Part shown: positions 54,101 to 64,000 of the stretch, piece after piece
How positions within the stretch are numbered: the first letter of the stretch is position 1
Layout of the letters: each line of letters begins with the position of its first letter
Origin: Wuchereria bancrofti
Taxonomy: Eukaryota; Nematoda; Chromadorea; Rhabditida; Onchocercidae
Assembly: GCA_005281725.1 (NCBI GenBank)
Contig: SSBO01000007.1
Span: forward strand, 6,061,415 to 6,125,414
DNA: 64,000 nucleotides
Reading direction: 5' to 3'
Notes under the pieces: model-generated
The model's input: only the letters and a program-made list of their open reading frames with translations
Database searches by the model: none
What the model was told of the DNA's origin: nothing
Program-made: the position numbers and the translations under genes

Positions 54101-57100
54101 GATAAATGATAATGACTGATTATAGTTATGATAATGATTATCATGATAGACATTATTATGATCCAATTGAACAATCAGATGGTTACTTTCATCCTAGTAC
54201 ATCTGGTGAGCAATATCAAAGTGATGAATATCATAATGATAATGAAGCAAGGTATGTCTTTTACTTTTTCAATTATCAAATTTTAAATTCTTTTTTTTTC
54301 TTTAAATTAGAATTTAGAATTTTTTTTTTTTAAATCATAATTTTATATAAAGTAATGATAAATACAGTAATTAGCATTGATAATGAGTTATTATTAGTAC
54401 TTTAAGGAAAAAAAATTGTAATATTTTTAATTTTCTTTTTTTTTTTTTAAATTAGAATCCTATTTATTGCTTACTTTTGTTTTTATTCATAAAATTTTCG
54501 ATAAATGTAATTTCAAATGAAAATGTTAAATAAAATACGTCTAATGTTTGACGTTGAAAAAAAACACGAAATTAAATTGATAGGTAACTAATTAGTTGTG
54601 ATTGAATTTTTATGTAACTAAAAATTTTCTAATATTTATCAATTAATTAATTTAATATTGATACTTCTACATTATTATAATTTTTTAAAGTTGTTATTAT
54701 TACTATATTATTGTTAGTTTTATTATTATCATTATTACTATTACTATTATTATTATCATTATCGTCATTATTATTATTATTATTATTATTACTATTATTA
54801 TCATTATTTATTATTTTTTTTTCAGTTAAAATGATTTTTCACTTAAAACATATTCGATTATTCTTTATCAAAAATTTTTCTAAATAGTTTACGCATGATT
54901 TTTTTTTTCTTGAATCACTTCATTAGTTTTTTTTTTTTTTTAAATTTTCCCCTTCTTATCCTCTTTTTATCTTTTTTCTTCTCTTTAACTCAATTTTTTA
55001 CCTCATTTTTTTTTCTTTTTAATAAATATTATAGTAATTTTAATTCTTTACTTCTCTTTCTTCTCTGTGTTTCTCATTTTAGCTTAAATTTTGATTAGTA
55101 TATTTTTTCTACGAAACAAATTTTATGACAGATAATTGATGACAAAATAACATTTAATTTGTTACAGCTTTTGCTACATCTATGATACATACTTAAATAT
55201 TATCTGATAATTTCTTATTTAATCAATATTAATTTTCATTTTAATCAGAAATTTAAATTTTATCAACACTTTGATTTAATTATCTGTTAACTGTGATAAA
55301 TTATCAGTTATAAATTTGCATAGTGTACGATGCTATCATTATAGACAAATTTAATTTTTAGTACTATGAAAGATTTTATTGTTAAAACTACAGTGCAAAG
55401 TAATACTTAGATGATAACTAATTAATTACTAATTAACGGTGCAAAGTAATGCTTAAATGATAACTAATTAATTACTAATTAACAGCGCAAAGTAATACTT
55501 AAATGATAACTAATTAATTACTAATTAACAGTGCAAAGTAATATTTAAATGATAACCAATTAATTACTAATTAACGGCGCGTACTTAAGTGATAACTAAT
55601 TAATTACTAATTAACAGTGCAAAGTAATACTTAAATGATAACTAATTAATTACTAATTAACAGCGCAAAGTAATACTTAAATGATAACTAATTAATTACT
55701 AATTAACAGTGCAAAGTAATACTTAAATGATAACCAATTAATTACTAATGACAAATTAGTAATTATTTAAATTTAAAATATAATATTAAATTAAATAGTT
55801 ACATAATTTATTTCAATAATGAACTGATAATTGCATAATTAATTATGATAAATTTGAAATTAATAACTTATTTGAATGTTAATAATTTAAGAGAACAATG
55901 GGATGATGAACAAAATATGGATTGGACTGAAGAGCAAGAACCATTATCATATAACAGTCGTCCACAACTAATACATCAAACAATGTTTCCAATGCGAAGG
56001 TTAGTTATTATTATCTAATTAAAAAATATAATTTCAAAATTTCTAATAAAATTTTACAGAAAAAAAAGTAATAATAATAGTAATTCATAATTTACAATTA
56101 AAACTTTTTTTTTTCTAAATTTAAATCGCAATATGTTATAAATTTTACAAATGTATTTGAATTAAGTTTAAGCTAATATACATTTCAAATGATGACAAAA
56201 AAGGAAAAATAAAACCATAAATGTTTATTCAAAGGAAAAAAAATTTAAAAAAAAAAAAAGAAAAAGAAATTAAAAAATTAATATTGCCATATAAATATAA
56301 ATGATAATGAAAACATTAATATTTATATAAAGAGAAAAAGAAAATTGATTGCTAATATTTTTAAAAAATAAATGATAACTAAGATATCAGTGATAATATA
56401 ATTTTGGTTTATATAACAAAAAATAAAAAAGAAAGAATTGTTGAATGTTGTGCTATTATCATTATTATTTAAAAGTGTAACTACTGATATGTCTGTAAAA
56501 TTGAAGTGAGCTTAATTTGCAAAAGAATTTTATTAAAATTTGATTTTTTTTTTTTTTTGTTGTGTGGTTTAAAATTTGTGAAACACTTTTGCTATTGAAA
56601 TTTGATTTTTTTTTCTAAAATATTTTTGTTGATAAAATCAATCTTTCTTATGAAGGCATTATCATCATGATGATGACGATGATGCTGATGATAATAATGT
56701 TGATGTTGATGATGATGATAATGATAATGATGATGATGATGAGATTTGGCATGATTATTCGACAGTAATGCAGTGAGTGAATAATCTTTTTTTCATATTT
56801 TTATTCATCATTTGAAATTAAAAAAAAAAAAGAAAAAATAAATAAGCAATAGATTGAAATGATAGTTTCATTCAATCCCTTTAAATAAATCATTGATTAA
56901 TAACAATAATAATAATGATGATAACGATAATAATTAATAATAATGATGATGAACAGCAGTAATAAACAATAATAAAAATAATAATCATAAATAATATTAA
57001 TAAATAGTAATAAACAATAATTAAAATAATATTAATAAATAATGAATGCAATTAATAATAGTAATGTGCAATAATTGATGCCAAAAATTAATTCTTTAAT

Positions 57101-59482
57101 TTTTTTTTTATTTTTTTTTTAATTGACATTGTTATATTTAATCATATTAACAGCGAAAAGAAAGAGAGAAGTGATAATTTGTATATTTTATCATTAAATA
57201 TTCTTTTTTAAACTTTTTTTAAAAAAAAGAGAGATGATAATAATGATAACAAATAATGAATATAATAGTAATCGAAACTATTATTTTTTCTTTTCAAAAA
57301 AAAGATTAAATTTTTTATTTCTAAATAATTTTTGTTTGTTTTTTTTTTTGTTTCATTAAATTATATTAATAATTTTTACAGGAATAAATCATCTAGAATA
57401 GCAAATCAATATGATATGCCACCAGCAGAATCAGAACATGAATCATTTAATCATCCTGAAATGAATCATTATTATATGAATGATTTAAATAATCATCAAT
57501 TAAATTTTACTAATCAACAACAATTACCTAATGGCTCAATTAATAATTTTGATCAAATGAAATATGATCATAACAAGCAATATTCCATCAATGAAAAGTA
57601 TATTTATTCTTTTTTGTTTTTGTTTTAGTCATTATTTTTAATTCAATTTTAATTCAATATATATATATTATAATTATAAAAAAAAATAATAATTATTGAT
57701 TTTATTCAAATGTTTCAAATATTTTAACTTTTTTTTTTCTTTTAATAGTTATTGAATAGTTCAAAAAGTCTTTTTTTCTTTTTTTTTTAATAAAGAGTTC
57801 TATTTTTACATTAATTTGTTTACATTGTAGACAAGAAATTGAAAATGAACTTAATGAGGCGCAATGTTCATTTGAACGCCAGAATAATGATGAAATGCAA
57901 TCGAAGATATCAAAAGTGCAATTAACAATTGATGATAATAAGCAAATGTATGATTGATTAATTTTTTTTTTTTTTTTTTTTTTTACTATTTCTAGAATAA
58001 AAAAAAAAAATTTCAAATATTTCGGATTAAAAAAAAAAAAAATAAATAAACAATAATAAATCAAAATGTAACCTTAATTCCGAGTATTCGACATGTATCC
58101 TCATAAGCTTTATGCCATAAATTTTTATAATTTCTTTTTGATGATATCAATTCGCTTTCATTAATCCTTTCAATTTCATTCCTAAAAAAAAATTGAATAT
58201 TTTTAAATTTACAAAATACAACTTTAACAAATTTTTGATGAGAAAAAATTAAGCAAATTTTAATTTCTAACTTTTCAGTTGAATTAATCATCACTAATAC
58301 AGTTTATGAAATGAAATATTTCTTTATCTCACATTTTATTTCATAGCAAAAATTTGCATTTAAAAGAAAAAAAAACAGTGTTTATTATATTGAATCAAAT
58401 TTTTTAAGAAAAAAAAATGATAGAAAAGAAAAATCAATTTGATAGCAACTTAAATTTAAATTATTTCCATTCACTAATAAAAAGTATTCAACAATATCAC
58501 TACATAAAATTATTAATTGCTCATTTTTAACTCATTTTTGTTAATTTAAACCATCTTTAATTCTCTCTTTTTTTCTTTCTTCTCTCTCAACAAAAATCTT
58601 CCGAACAATAAAATTAATTTTCTTTCAAATTATTTTTTTTTTTTATTTCATTTTCATCACTTTTTCAAATTTTTTTTTTCTTTTTTACAAATGAATTAAC
58701 ATAAATTCAATATATTTTTCATTTTTTTTTAAAAATTTAAATGTTTCACTTTTATCTAATATCAAAAGTATACGTGTGAAATTTTTTTTTTTTACAATTA
58801 CTATTAATGTTAGTAATATATGTTTATTAATTAATATTTTAATTATTATTGTCAAATTTTGATATATTATTCATATAAATATGCAATTTTAATTTAAAAC
58901 AATGTTTAAATTTTAATTAATATTTAAATTCTCTCTTCTTATATAATTATAAATGGTATTACCTAAGTTATCTAAGTAATATTTTCAATAGACAATATAT
59001 GAATAGAATGCAAAGTATATAATTTTTTAAATTTTCAAAGAAATTAATCAACAATTTTTTTGTTAGAATTATTTGTTAATTATTGATCATTTTGTAACCA
59101 TTACCTATCAACTTTATTAAATGTTTTGTATGAATTTTATTCAACATTTTGTAAGCATTATCCAACTATTTTATTTATTAACTGTTTTTTTTTAAATGCA
59201 AATTTTTGCTATGAAATAAAATGTGAGATAAAGAAATATTTCATTTCATAAACTGTATTAGTGATGATTAATTCAACTGAAAAGTTAGAAATTAAAATTT
59301 GCTTAATTTTTTCTCATCAAAAATTTGTTAAAGTTGTATTTTGTAAATTTAAAAATATTCAATTTTTTTTTAGGAATGAAATTGAAAGGATTAATGAAAG
59401 CGAATTGATATCATCAAAAAGAAATTATAAAAATTTATGGCATAAAGCTTATGAGGATACATGTCGAATACTCGGAATTAAG
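34732..59482 (+). CDS. unc-13: UNC-13/Munc13 long isoform, N-terminal part (first 566 codons, 3' end outside window)
   Basis: Sixteen coding exons: 34732-34753, 35321-35350, 39129-39228, 40055-40128 (or its copy 40234-40307), 41133-41300, 43311-43381, 48033-48069, 49596-49744, 51542-51626, 53560-53728, 54126-54251, 55892-55999, 56656-56772, 57382-57597, 57831-57947, 59374-59482. The sum is 1698 nt and all phases agree. The protein starts MSLLCVTIRKARLQG, nearly the Munc13-1 start MSLLCVGVKKAKF, and continues into the C2A domain (about 1-131) with [26 protein letters not shown] and RFELPY. C2A binds the RIM zinc finger or self-dimerises in the family. The rest is the acidic, Asn/His/Gln-rich linker including [16 protein letters not shown]. 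The last exon is predicted helical. C1, C2B, MUN and C2C are not in the window. UNC-13 primes synaptic vesicles at the presynaptic membrane. Exon 3 uses a weak donor (GTTCGA). Confidence 0.93.
35321..35350 (+). other. unc-13: UNC-13 30-nt microexon
   Basis: Thirty nt between TATTTCAG and GTTAGC encode RKARLQGSQ plus split codons on both sides. It is recognised because its translation bridges MSLLCVT(I) and [14 protein letters not shown] in the order seen in Munc13 C2A domains. Its GC content stands out against the surrounding AT-rich intron. It is too short for ORF-based detection and is followed by a 3.8-kb intron. Confidence 0.88.
40055..40128 (+). other. unc-13: UNC-13 C2A exon 4, copy a
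   Basis: This 74-nt exon encodes the C2A segment [17 protein letters not shown] and onward to KLL, with one split base at each end. The acceptor is TTATAG and the donor GTGAAT. The same exon with its downstream intron occurs again exactly 179 bp later. Confidence 0.85.
40234..40307 (+). other. unc-13: UNC-13 C2A exon 4, copy b (exact tandem duplicate)
   Basis: Identical to 40055-40128, with its own acceptor (TGTATAG) and donor. Because 74 is not a multiple of three, inclusion of both copies would shift the frame after C2A. If real, the two copies must be used alternatively. The duplicated protein is identical, so only regulation could differ. Confidence 0.75.
40741..41050 (+). repeat. 155-bp tandem duplication in a larger degenerate repeat, UNC-13 intron 4
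   Basis: TTCCATTAATTTCCAAAACA occurs at 40741 and 40896 (period 155), with near-identical sequence between. The flanks 40455-40740 and 41050-41120 are built from the same words (AATTTCCAATTATTTAATTA), so the array grew from a shorter unit. Confidence 0.85.
42701..43206 (+). pseudogene. partial copy of UNC-13 exon 6 and downstream intron, beside an N
   Basis: 506 bp identical to 43335-43840 (offset 634). The copy begins inside exon 6 (at AATTGCAAG), so it lacks the acceptor and the first 24 nt of the exon, and it ends at the single N at 43207. It is either an unmerged contig end or an allelic duplicate. The intact exon is 43311-43381. The copy should be excluded from the gene model. Confidence 0.85.
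43335..43840 (+). repeat. second, intact member of the 506-bp direct repeat
   Basis: Contains the 3' 47 nt of UNC-13 exon 6 and the start of intron 6. It is exactly repeated at 42701-43206. Confidence 0.85.
44951..45150 (+). repeat. GATT and TTAA simple repeats, UNC-13 intron 6
   Basis: GATT repeats at about 44951-44985 and 45117-45146, with a TTAA run at 45000-45023. Confidence 0.85.
45725..45905 (+). repeat. AAT repeat, UNC-13 intron 6
   Basis: An imperfect AAT/AATAAC tract of about 180 bp. Confidence 0.85.
47395..47940 (+). repeat. 125-130-bp tandem repeat, about 4 copies, UNC-13 intron 6
   Basis: The word TAACATAATC recurs at 47511, 47641 and 47766 and, shortened, at 47891, giving periods of 130, 125 and 125 bp. 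Units include TTGTAGACGATTAATAATTT and ATAGATTATTGATAGCTTC. The array ends about 90 bp before the exon 7 acceptor. Confidence 0.9.
49840..50330 (+). repeat. 28-bp minisatellite, about 17 copies, UNC-13 intron 8
   Basis: The unit is approximately ATTAGAAATGGAATTTATTT then TCATTAAT, with point variants such as ACATTTAC or CGTATTT. Copies start at 49861, 49889 and every 28 bp after. The array begins about 100 bp after the exon 8 donor. Confidence 0.9.
52200..52806 (+). repeat. 607-bp G-free, CCTCC/CTTTT-rich pyrimidine tract in UNC-13 intron 9
   Basis: No G occurs on the plus strand across 607 bp; the rest is C and T with scattered A. The core is an irregular TCCTCCTTTTCCTCCCACTC-like repeat. 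Long open frames on both strands (Pro-rich forward, Gly/Lys/Arg-rich reverse) come from the repeat and are not genes. The minus strand is a GGA/GGGAGG-rich purine strand able in principle to form triplex or G-quadruplex structures. Confidence 0.9.
53018..53085 (+). repeat. CACA/CATA/TGCA microsatellite, UNC-13 intron 9
   Basis: CACACACC words pass into CATACATACATACATGCATG. It follows the pyrimidine tract by about 210 bp. Confidence 0.8.
53780..53975 (+). repeat. 42-bp minisatellite, about 4.6 copies, UNC-13 intron 10
   Basis: The unit contains AAATATTAAATTATATTTTG followed by ATATTTAATTGTTATTAATT. Copies start at 53787, 53829, 53871, 53913 and 53955. Confidence 0.88.
54695..54818 (+). repeat. 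ATT repeat, UNC-13 intron 11
   Basis: Imperfect ATT/ATC triplets, similar in composition to the arrays at 28155 and 34262. Confidence 0.85.
55393..55750 (+). repeat. 46-bp minisatellite, about 8 copies, UNC-13 intron 11
   Basis: The unit begins GTGCAAAGTAATACTTAAAT and continues GATAACTAATTAATTACTAA TTAACA. Copies start at 55393 and 55439 and recur with few substitutions. One copy is shortened (GGCGCGTACTTAAG). Confidence 0.9.
56656..56772 (+). other. unc-13: UNC-13 symmetric acidic exon built on a GAT repeat
   Basis: The 117-nt exon (39 codons) encodes [13 protein letters not shown] followed by more Asp/Asn and [10 protein letters not shown]. Acceptor ATGAAG and donor GTGAGT; phase 2 on both sides, so skipping it preserves the frame (AG joins G either way). 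The nucleotide sequence is an imperfect GAT/GATAAT microsatellite. It may be a cassette exon. Confidence 0.7.
58001..58365 (-). repeat. left arm of a perfect 365-bp inverted repeat (antisense UNC-13 exon 16 copy)
   Basis: Reverse complement of 59190-59554 with no mismatch detected, including a 14-nt A/T run. The arm contains an antisense copy of exon 16 (58073-58181) and its acceptor. It lies only 54 bp after exon 15. The spacer between arms is 824 bp and not itself inverted. Confidence 0.88.
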
Positions 59483-59554
59483 GTTACATTTTGATTTATT
59501 ATTGTTTATTTATTTTTTTTTTTTTTAATCCGAAATATTTGAAATTTTTTTTTT
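59190..59554 (+). repeat. right arm of the 365-bp inverted repeat, containing functional UNC-13 exon 16
   Basis: Holds exon 16 (59374-59482), which joins in phase to exon 15 (AT plus G gives Met) and encodes [17 protein letters not shown] and onward to ILGIK. The right arm is the sense copy, so it is the one used by the gene. Confidence 0.88.
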
Positions 59555-62500
59555 TTTTGCTTTTTTTGTTGCAAATAATCGAAATATTGCAGAATAATAA
59601 TTAAATGTAATTAATGAAAAGAGAGAAATAAGAGAGAGAAAATAAATTAAATTGTTAATTTTGTGATTATTATAATTTTAGTATGCAGAATATGCGCATT
59701 TTTTCATTAACAAAAGGAAAGAAAAAATTGCATTGAAAATTTTATTAAATGAAAAGATCAATATTTTGTTTAGATTTGAAAAATTGAATTGAATTTTTTT
59801 TTTTTAAAGAAAATTCAAACAATATTATTTTACATTGATGAAATTAGAAGATGATTTATGCTTATTAAAGAAATTTTCAAATTTTTACAGAAATAAAATA
59901 CAAAGTAATATTCCAACAATTATTTTTTCTAATCATTATGACTTTTTTTTTGAAAATGCTAAATCATCTTTGCTATCTTTTCCATAAATTCTAATTTAAT
60001 ATATGTTAAAATTAATTTTGGCCTAAATAATTTAATCCATTACAATCAAATTTTCAAACATTTTTACAAAAAAATTTACTTCTACCTATTTTCAATTAAA
60101 TTATTTATTAATAGTAAATAAAAATATACACTTGTAAATGCTGTTCAGTGATAATAATAATGCTGATGCTGATAGCAATGGTGACAATGATAATGATGAT
60201 AATAATAATAATGAAAACAATGACAGTTATGATATATTGATAATAATAATAATATAATAATAACAAATATTGGTAATATTAACAACAATAGCAACAATAA
60301 TAATAATAAAAGTAAATATGATACTAAATAATAATAGTGATAATAATATGCAGTAGTAATAATAATATTAATAATAATTGTAATAACATTAGTTATAATA
60401 ACAATAATAATAATAGTAATAAGAATAAAAATAATAATAAAAGTTATTTTGGAAATAAGTATAAAAATTAAAACAAAATATTTATTATTAATAATTAGAA
60501 ACAATAAGGAAAATTTTAATATAAAATATTTTTTTCAAAATAAATACAGTATTTTCATATTTTTTAAAAAAGAAAGAAAAAAAAAAACGAAAGCATAAGA
60601 TAAAAACGAGAAATAGAATTAGAGGCAATTCCAAAAAAAAAAAAACGTATTTTCGAAAAATCTAAATAGTATATTTTCAAATTTCTTCTGCAATTTTTTT
60701 TTTTTTTTTTGATGGAAAAAAATTGAAATGTTAAAGATTTCATCATTCCCTGACATTTTTAAGTTTAAAAAGATAGAAATGTTAGTGCTCCTATTCCTAT
60801 TCTTTTATTGCTATCAATTTTGTCAACTTGTCACTTTTAATCTTGAAATGTGACATGGCAATGAGTAAAGGCTGCTCGTGGACAAAAAAGGAAAAAATTA
60901 AAATTATTATAGATGACTTTTATAATACTTGAAAATTTGAATATTATTTGCAGTAGACATCAAACCTATGCATTAGATAACATGAAGAAAATCAAATTTA
61001 AATTGAACTAAATTAATTAATTGTTTAAAATTTTTTAAATTAATATTTTTAAACGTTAGAACTTTAAATTCTATGTTAGGTGTGAGATAGATATAAGATG
61101 AACATAGGAAAAACCTATTTCATTATTATTGTTTATTCCTATTATTGTTATTTATATTTTTATTATTATGATTTTAATAATAATTATTATTACTATTATT
61201 ATTGTTAATATTATTACTATCATTATTATTAGTGTGATTAATCATCATTATTGTTGTTGTTAATAATTATTAATTATCACGATTTTTGTTATTATTATAA
61301 TTGTTTATTTCATATTTTATCTGTTCATTAATTTGCAGTTATCGTATCTAATTTATCACAATTTTTATTTTCAAGTACAAAAAAAAAAATATTTTAAATT
61401 CTAAAAGTACTAATATATATTTATTTGGAAAATATTATTTATTATTTTATTGTTAATTATTTTTATTTATTTATTTTTTTTATTTGTTAAAAAGAGTAAA
61501 ATGTCTTCATTTTCTGACTGATCCATCTACGATTCTAATTTCACTTTTTTTTTTTTGAATTAATATTATTTGAATTCATTAGAGGATGAACTTCTAATTT
61601 ACAAGTATCATATTTCATTTTCATATCGTATTTTCCAATTTAAGAAAAAGAAAAAGCTTATTTTAAAAAATTGAAAAAAAAATGAAATGTTTTGCTTATT
61701 TTGTTTTGGATAAATTTTATCAAAAATTTCTGAAACATTTAGCTTAATCATATTATATTCCTACGAAATTTTAGTCGTATTTATTTAAGCATTTTGATAA
61801 TATAAATTTAAATTTTTTCAAAGCTAAGTTTTTAATGATTTAAAATATGATTTCACTGCTAAAAAACAAATGAGTTTCTGAAGGTTTCAAACTAAAAAAA
61901 TTGGTCCATTTTCAATAAATTTTCAAAAATTACTTCTTTATAAAGGAATTTATTTTAATTAATTTTTTATGAAATCATTTCATGAAATATTGGAAATGAA
62001 TTGTATTATTTTAATCTAAACAAAATAGAGCTTAATAATTGGTTTTGGAACAATTTTTCTTTTTTTTTTTGTTTCTTTTTGGCATATTTCAAATCAATGA
62101 GATTTAAAAAATTATTTTTGTGATAGAAATGTAATAATGCTAATGAAATGTTTAACATGGATGTAATTTTTGAATTTTTGAAAAATTATCAAGAAATGAA
62201 ATAGTTTTTATGGTGTTTGCTTGAATGCTTTAGAAGAATTTTGACCTGAAATTATTACTTAAATCATTAAAATCAGAAATTCTGACTTTTTTTTACAATT
62301 TTTTTTTTTTGTTTTTTGAAAAGATAGTATGTAGGAATAATATATTTTTAGGAATAATAATCATACGTAAAAGTATGATTAAAATGATAATAGAATTATG
62401 ATAATTAAATATCTCATTTAAGGTGTGATAAATTAATTTAAATTAATTTTCTTGAAAAAAGTATTTAGAAATAAAACCTTTCAGGAATGAATACATGAAA

Positions 62501-64000
62501 GTATGATAATAGAAGTATGTTGATATGCTTACACTGACATGCTGATAATTAAACATCTAGATTAAAGTGTGATAAATGAATTTACTAGATGATAATAAGT
62601 TTAAGATTTGAGATTTGATAATTATAATTATAAAATTTATGCTAAAAAAAATAGGGTAAAATGAGTTTAGAGTGAAAAATTTTTTTTTTGAAATTATATA
62701 TTTAGAAAAGAAATAAATAAATAAATGAATAAATGAAAAAAAGGAAAAAAGAGATGATAAAATGACATTAAGAAGATATGTTGTTTATCATTTAGTATTT
62801 GCAAAAATTTTTAAATAACAAAACGATAATAACAAATCTTTTTGAAAAAGGCACTTTTAAAAATTCTTCTCATTCTTTTTCTATTCATTCACTTTTCCTT
62901 CTTCCTCTCTCACACTCATTTACTTTTATTGGTTTTTTATTTTTAAAATAAGCCAAGATTTTTTGGGCATTTTAAAATTGCATCTCTAGCAACTTATTAT
63001 TATTATTATCATTTTCACACTCAAAAATTTTTTTATTTCCTTTTTTTCTTTTCTGACATATACACGCAATATTTCCTACATTCTTCAGCCCTCCTTTTTT
63101 TCTCTCTCTCACTGATTTAACATTTCTAATTTTATGCTATAAAAATTGTTTGAAATTTTTACAATTTTTTTTTTTTTTGATGCATAGTTTTCAGAAAGAG
63201 AAAATAAATAAAAATAGAAAAGAAAAGATGGAGCAGAATGAAAGAGGAAGAAGAAACAATTTTATTCTTGCAATTATGAAAATGCTACATCTTTTCTTTT
63301 TTTTTTTTCAAATTCTTTTTCCTTTTTTGTTTTTTTTTTGTTTTTTTTTGTTTTTTCAATAATGTTTGATGAAAGTTTAAATTTCAAACAGATTTAAATT
63401 TTCGTACAAAAAAATTTTTTTGATTATCTCATTTCAAATTTTTTAACTAATCCCCACTAATATCTTTTTAATAATTTTTAACTTTTATTGATGTCTATTA
63501 TCAATTTTATGTCATTTAGCATTTTTTTTTATTATTATTAATTCTTTTTCCTTTTTTTCATTTAAGTTTATATTTCTAATAATTCAGTCAATGAGTAATT
63601 TATTATATTGATGATTAATTGAAATTACCTTTTAGTAATCAGATTTTCTCATTTTGTTTTCTTTTTCCCTTTTTTTATATAAAATTTTTTTTTATATATT
63701 AAATTGAATTGTAAATTGTTTAATATACTAAATTTTGTTGACATATATTTTGTTAAACAGTTTATTATTAAAATGATTTTTTTCTTAGCATTTTTTATAC
63801 TAAATTTCTTTTTTTTTTTTTGAAAAAAACAATTTACATAATTTTTCTTTTTTGTTTTTGGAGCAAAAAAAAAACACAGAATTTAATGAAAAATTAAATT
63901 TTATGAAAGTAGATTTTTTTTTTAAAAAGAAACGTTAAATTATTTTCTTTTTCTTACATTATAAAATGGAATTATGAAAATAATCATAATTTTCTTTTTT
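59483..64000 (+). other. UNC-13 intron 16, open at the window edge
   Basis: After the donor at 59483 no further exon with UNC-13 similarity was found to the end of the window. The intron is therefore at least 4.5 kb and holds triplet repeats, homopolymers and a degenerate direct repeat at about 62330-62600. Confidence 0.6.
60145..60480 (+). repeat. AAT/GAT triplet repeat, UNC-13 intron 16
   Basis: Imperfect AATAAT, GATGAT and AACAAT triplets over about 330 bp. The open frames on the opposite strand reflect the repeat. Confidence 0.85.

Noticed and set aside
58061..58294. Minus-strand 77-codon frame identical to one at 59261
   Set aside because: It is the antisense copy of UNC-13 exon 16 in the inverted repeat, not a separate gene.
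60955..61012. Possible UNC-13 exon after TTTGCAG
   Set aside because: Exon 16 ends in phase 0 and this segment begins with an in-frame TAG; other phases have no family similarity.

Overview
The window is a very AT-rich eukaryotic nuclear sequence with spliced genes, long introns and much low-complexity DNA. Four protein-coding genes can be read exon by exon from conserved protein motifs, GT/AG junctions and consistent codon phase: a PMS2/PmsA-type MutL homologue and an XPA homologue on the minus strand, and a Jagunal (JAGN1) homologue and the 5' part of a long-isoform UNC-13/Munc13 gene on the plus strand. A nematode is the most likely source. This is an inference from base composition, from splice acceptors lying 2 nt (XPA), 10 nt (PMS2) and 40 nt (UNC-13) upstream of the start codons, as SL trans-splicing would leave, and from the UNC-13 N-terminus. 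No tRNA, rRNA, CRISPR array or intact transposon was recognised.

Layout: 1-8988 is gene-poor AT-rich DNA with a 31-bp minisatellite, AAT-type simple repeats and a single-N contig join. 8989-17781 (minus) is PMS2, with 20 coding exons and 840 predicted residues. 17782-18255 is a short gap. 18256-21210 (minus) is XPA, with 6 exons and 246 residues. XPA lies just upstream of PMS2 in the same orientation, so two DNA-repair genes may share a transcription unit. 21215-22390 is a divergent promoter region. 22391-23892 (plus) is JAGN1, with 3 exons, 191 residues and a C-terminal dilysine signal. 23893-34691 is another long gene-poor stretch. From 34732 to the end lies UNC-13 (plus): 16 coding exons give the first 566 codons (C2A domain and the acidic, poorly conserved linker), and the gene continues past the window.

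The most unusual region is UNC-13. Its introns carry several unrelated minisatellites (periods 28, 42, 46, about 125-130 and 155 bp) and a 607-bp stretch with no G on the plus strand. One C2A exon is duplicated exactly in tandem with all splice sites. Another exon is duplicated as a perfect 365-bp inverted copy in the preceding intron. A third is partly copied beside an N. The N-flanking duplications look like unmerged contig overlaps. The tandem and inverted exon copies contain no N and could be real or assembly errors; long reads or read depth would decide. PMS2 and XPA act in mismatch and nucleotide-excision repair, JAGN1 in the ER and early secretory pathway, and UNC-13 in synaptic vesicle priming.
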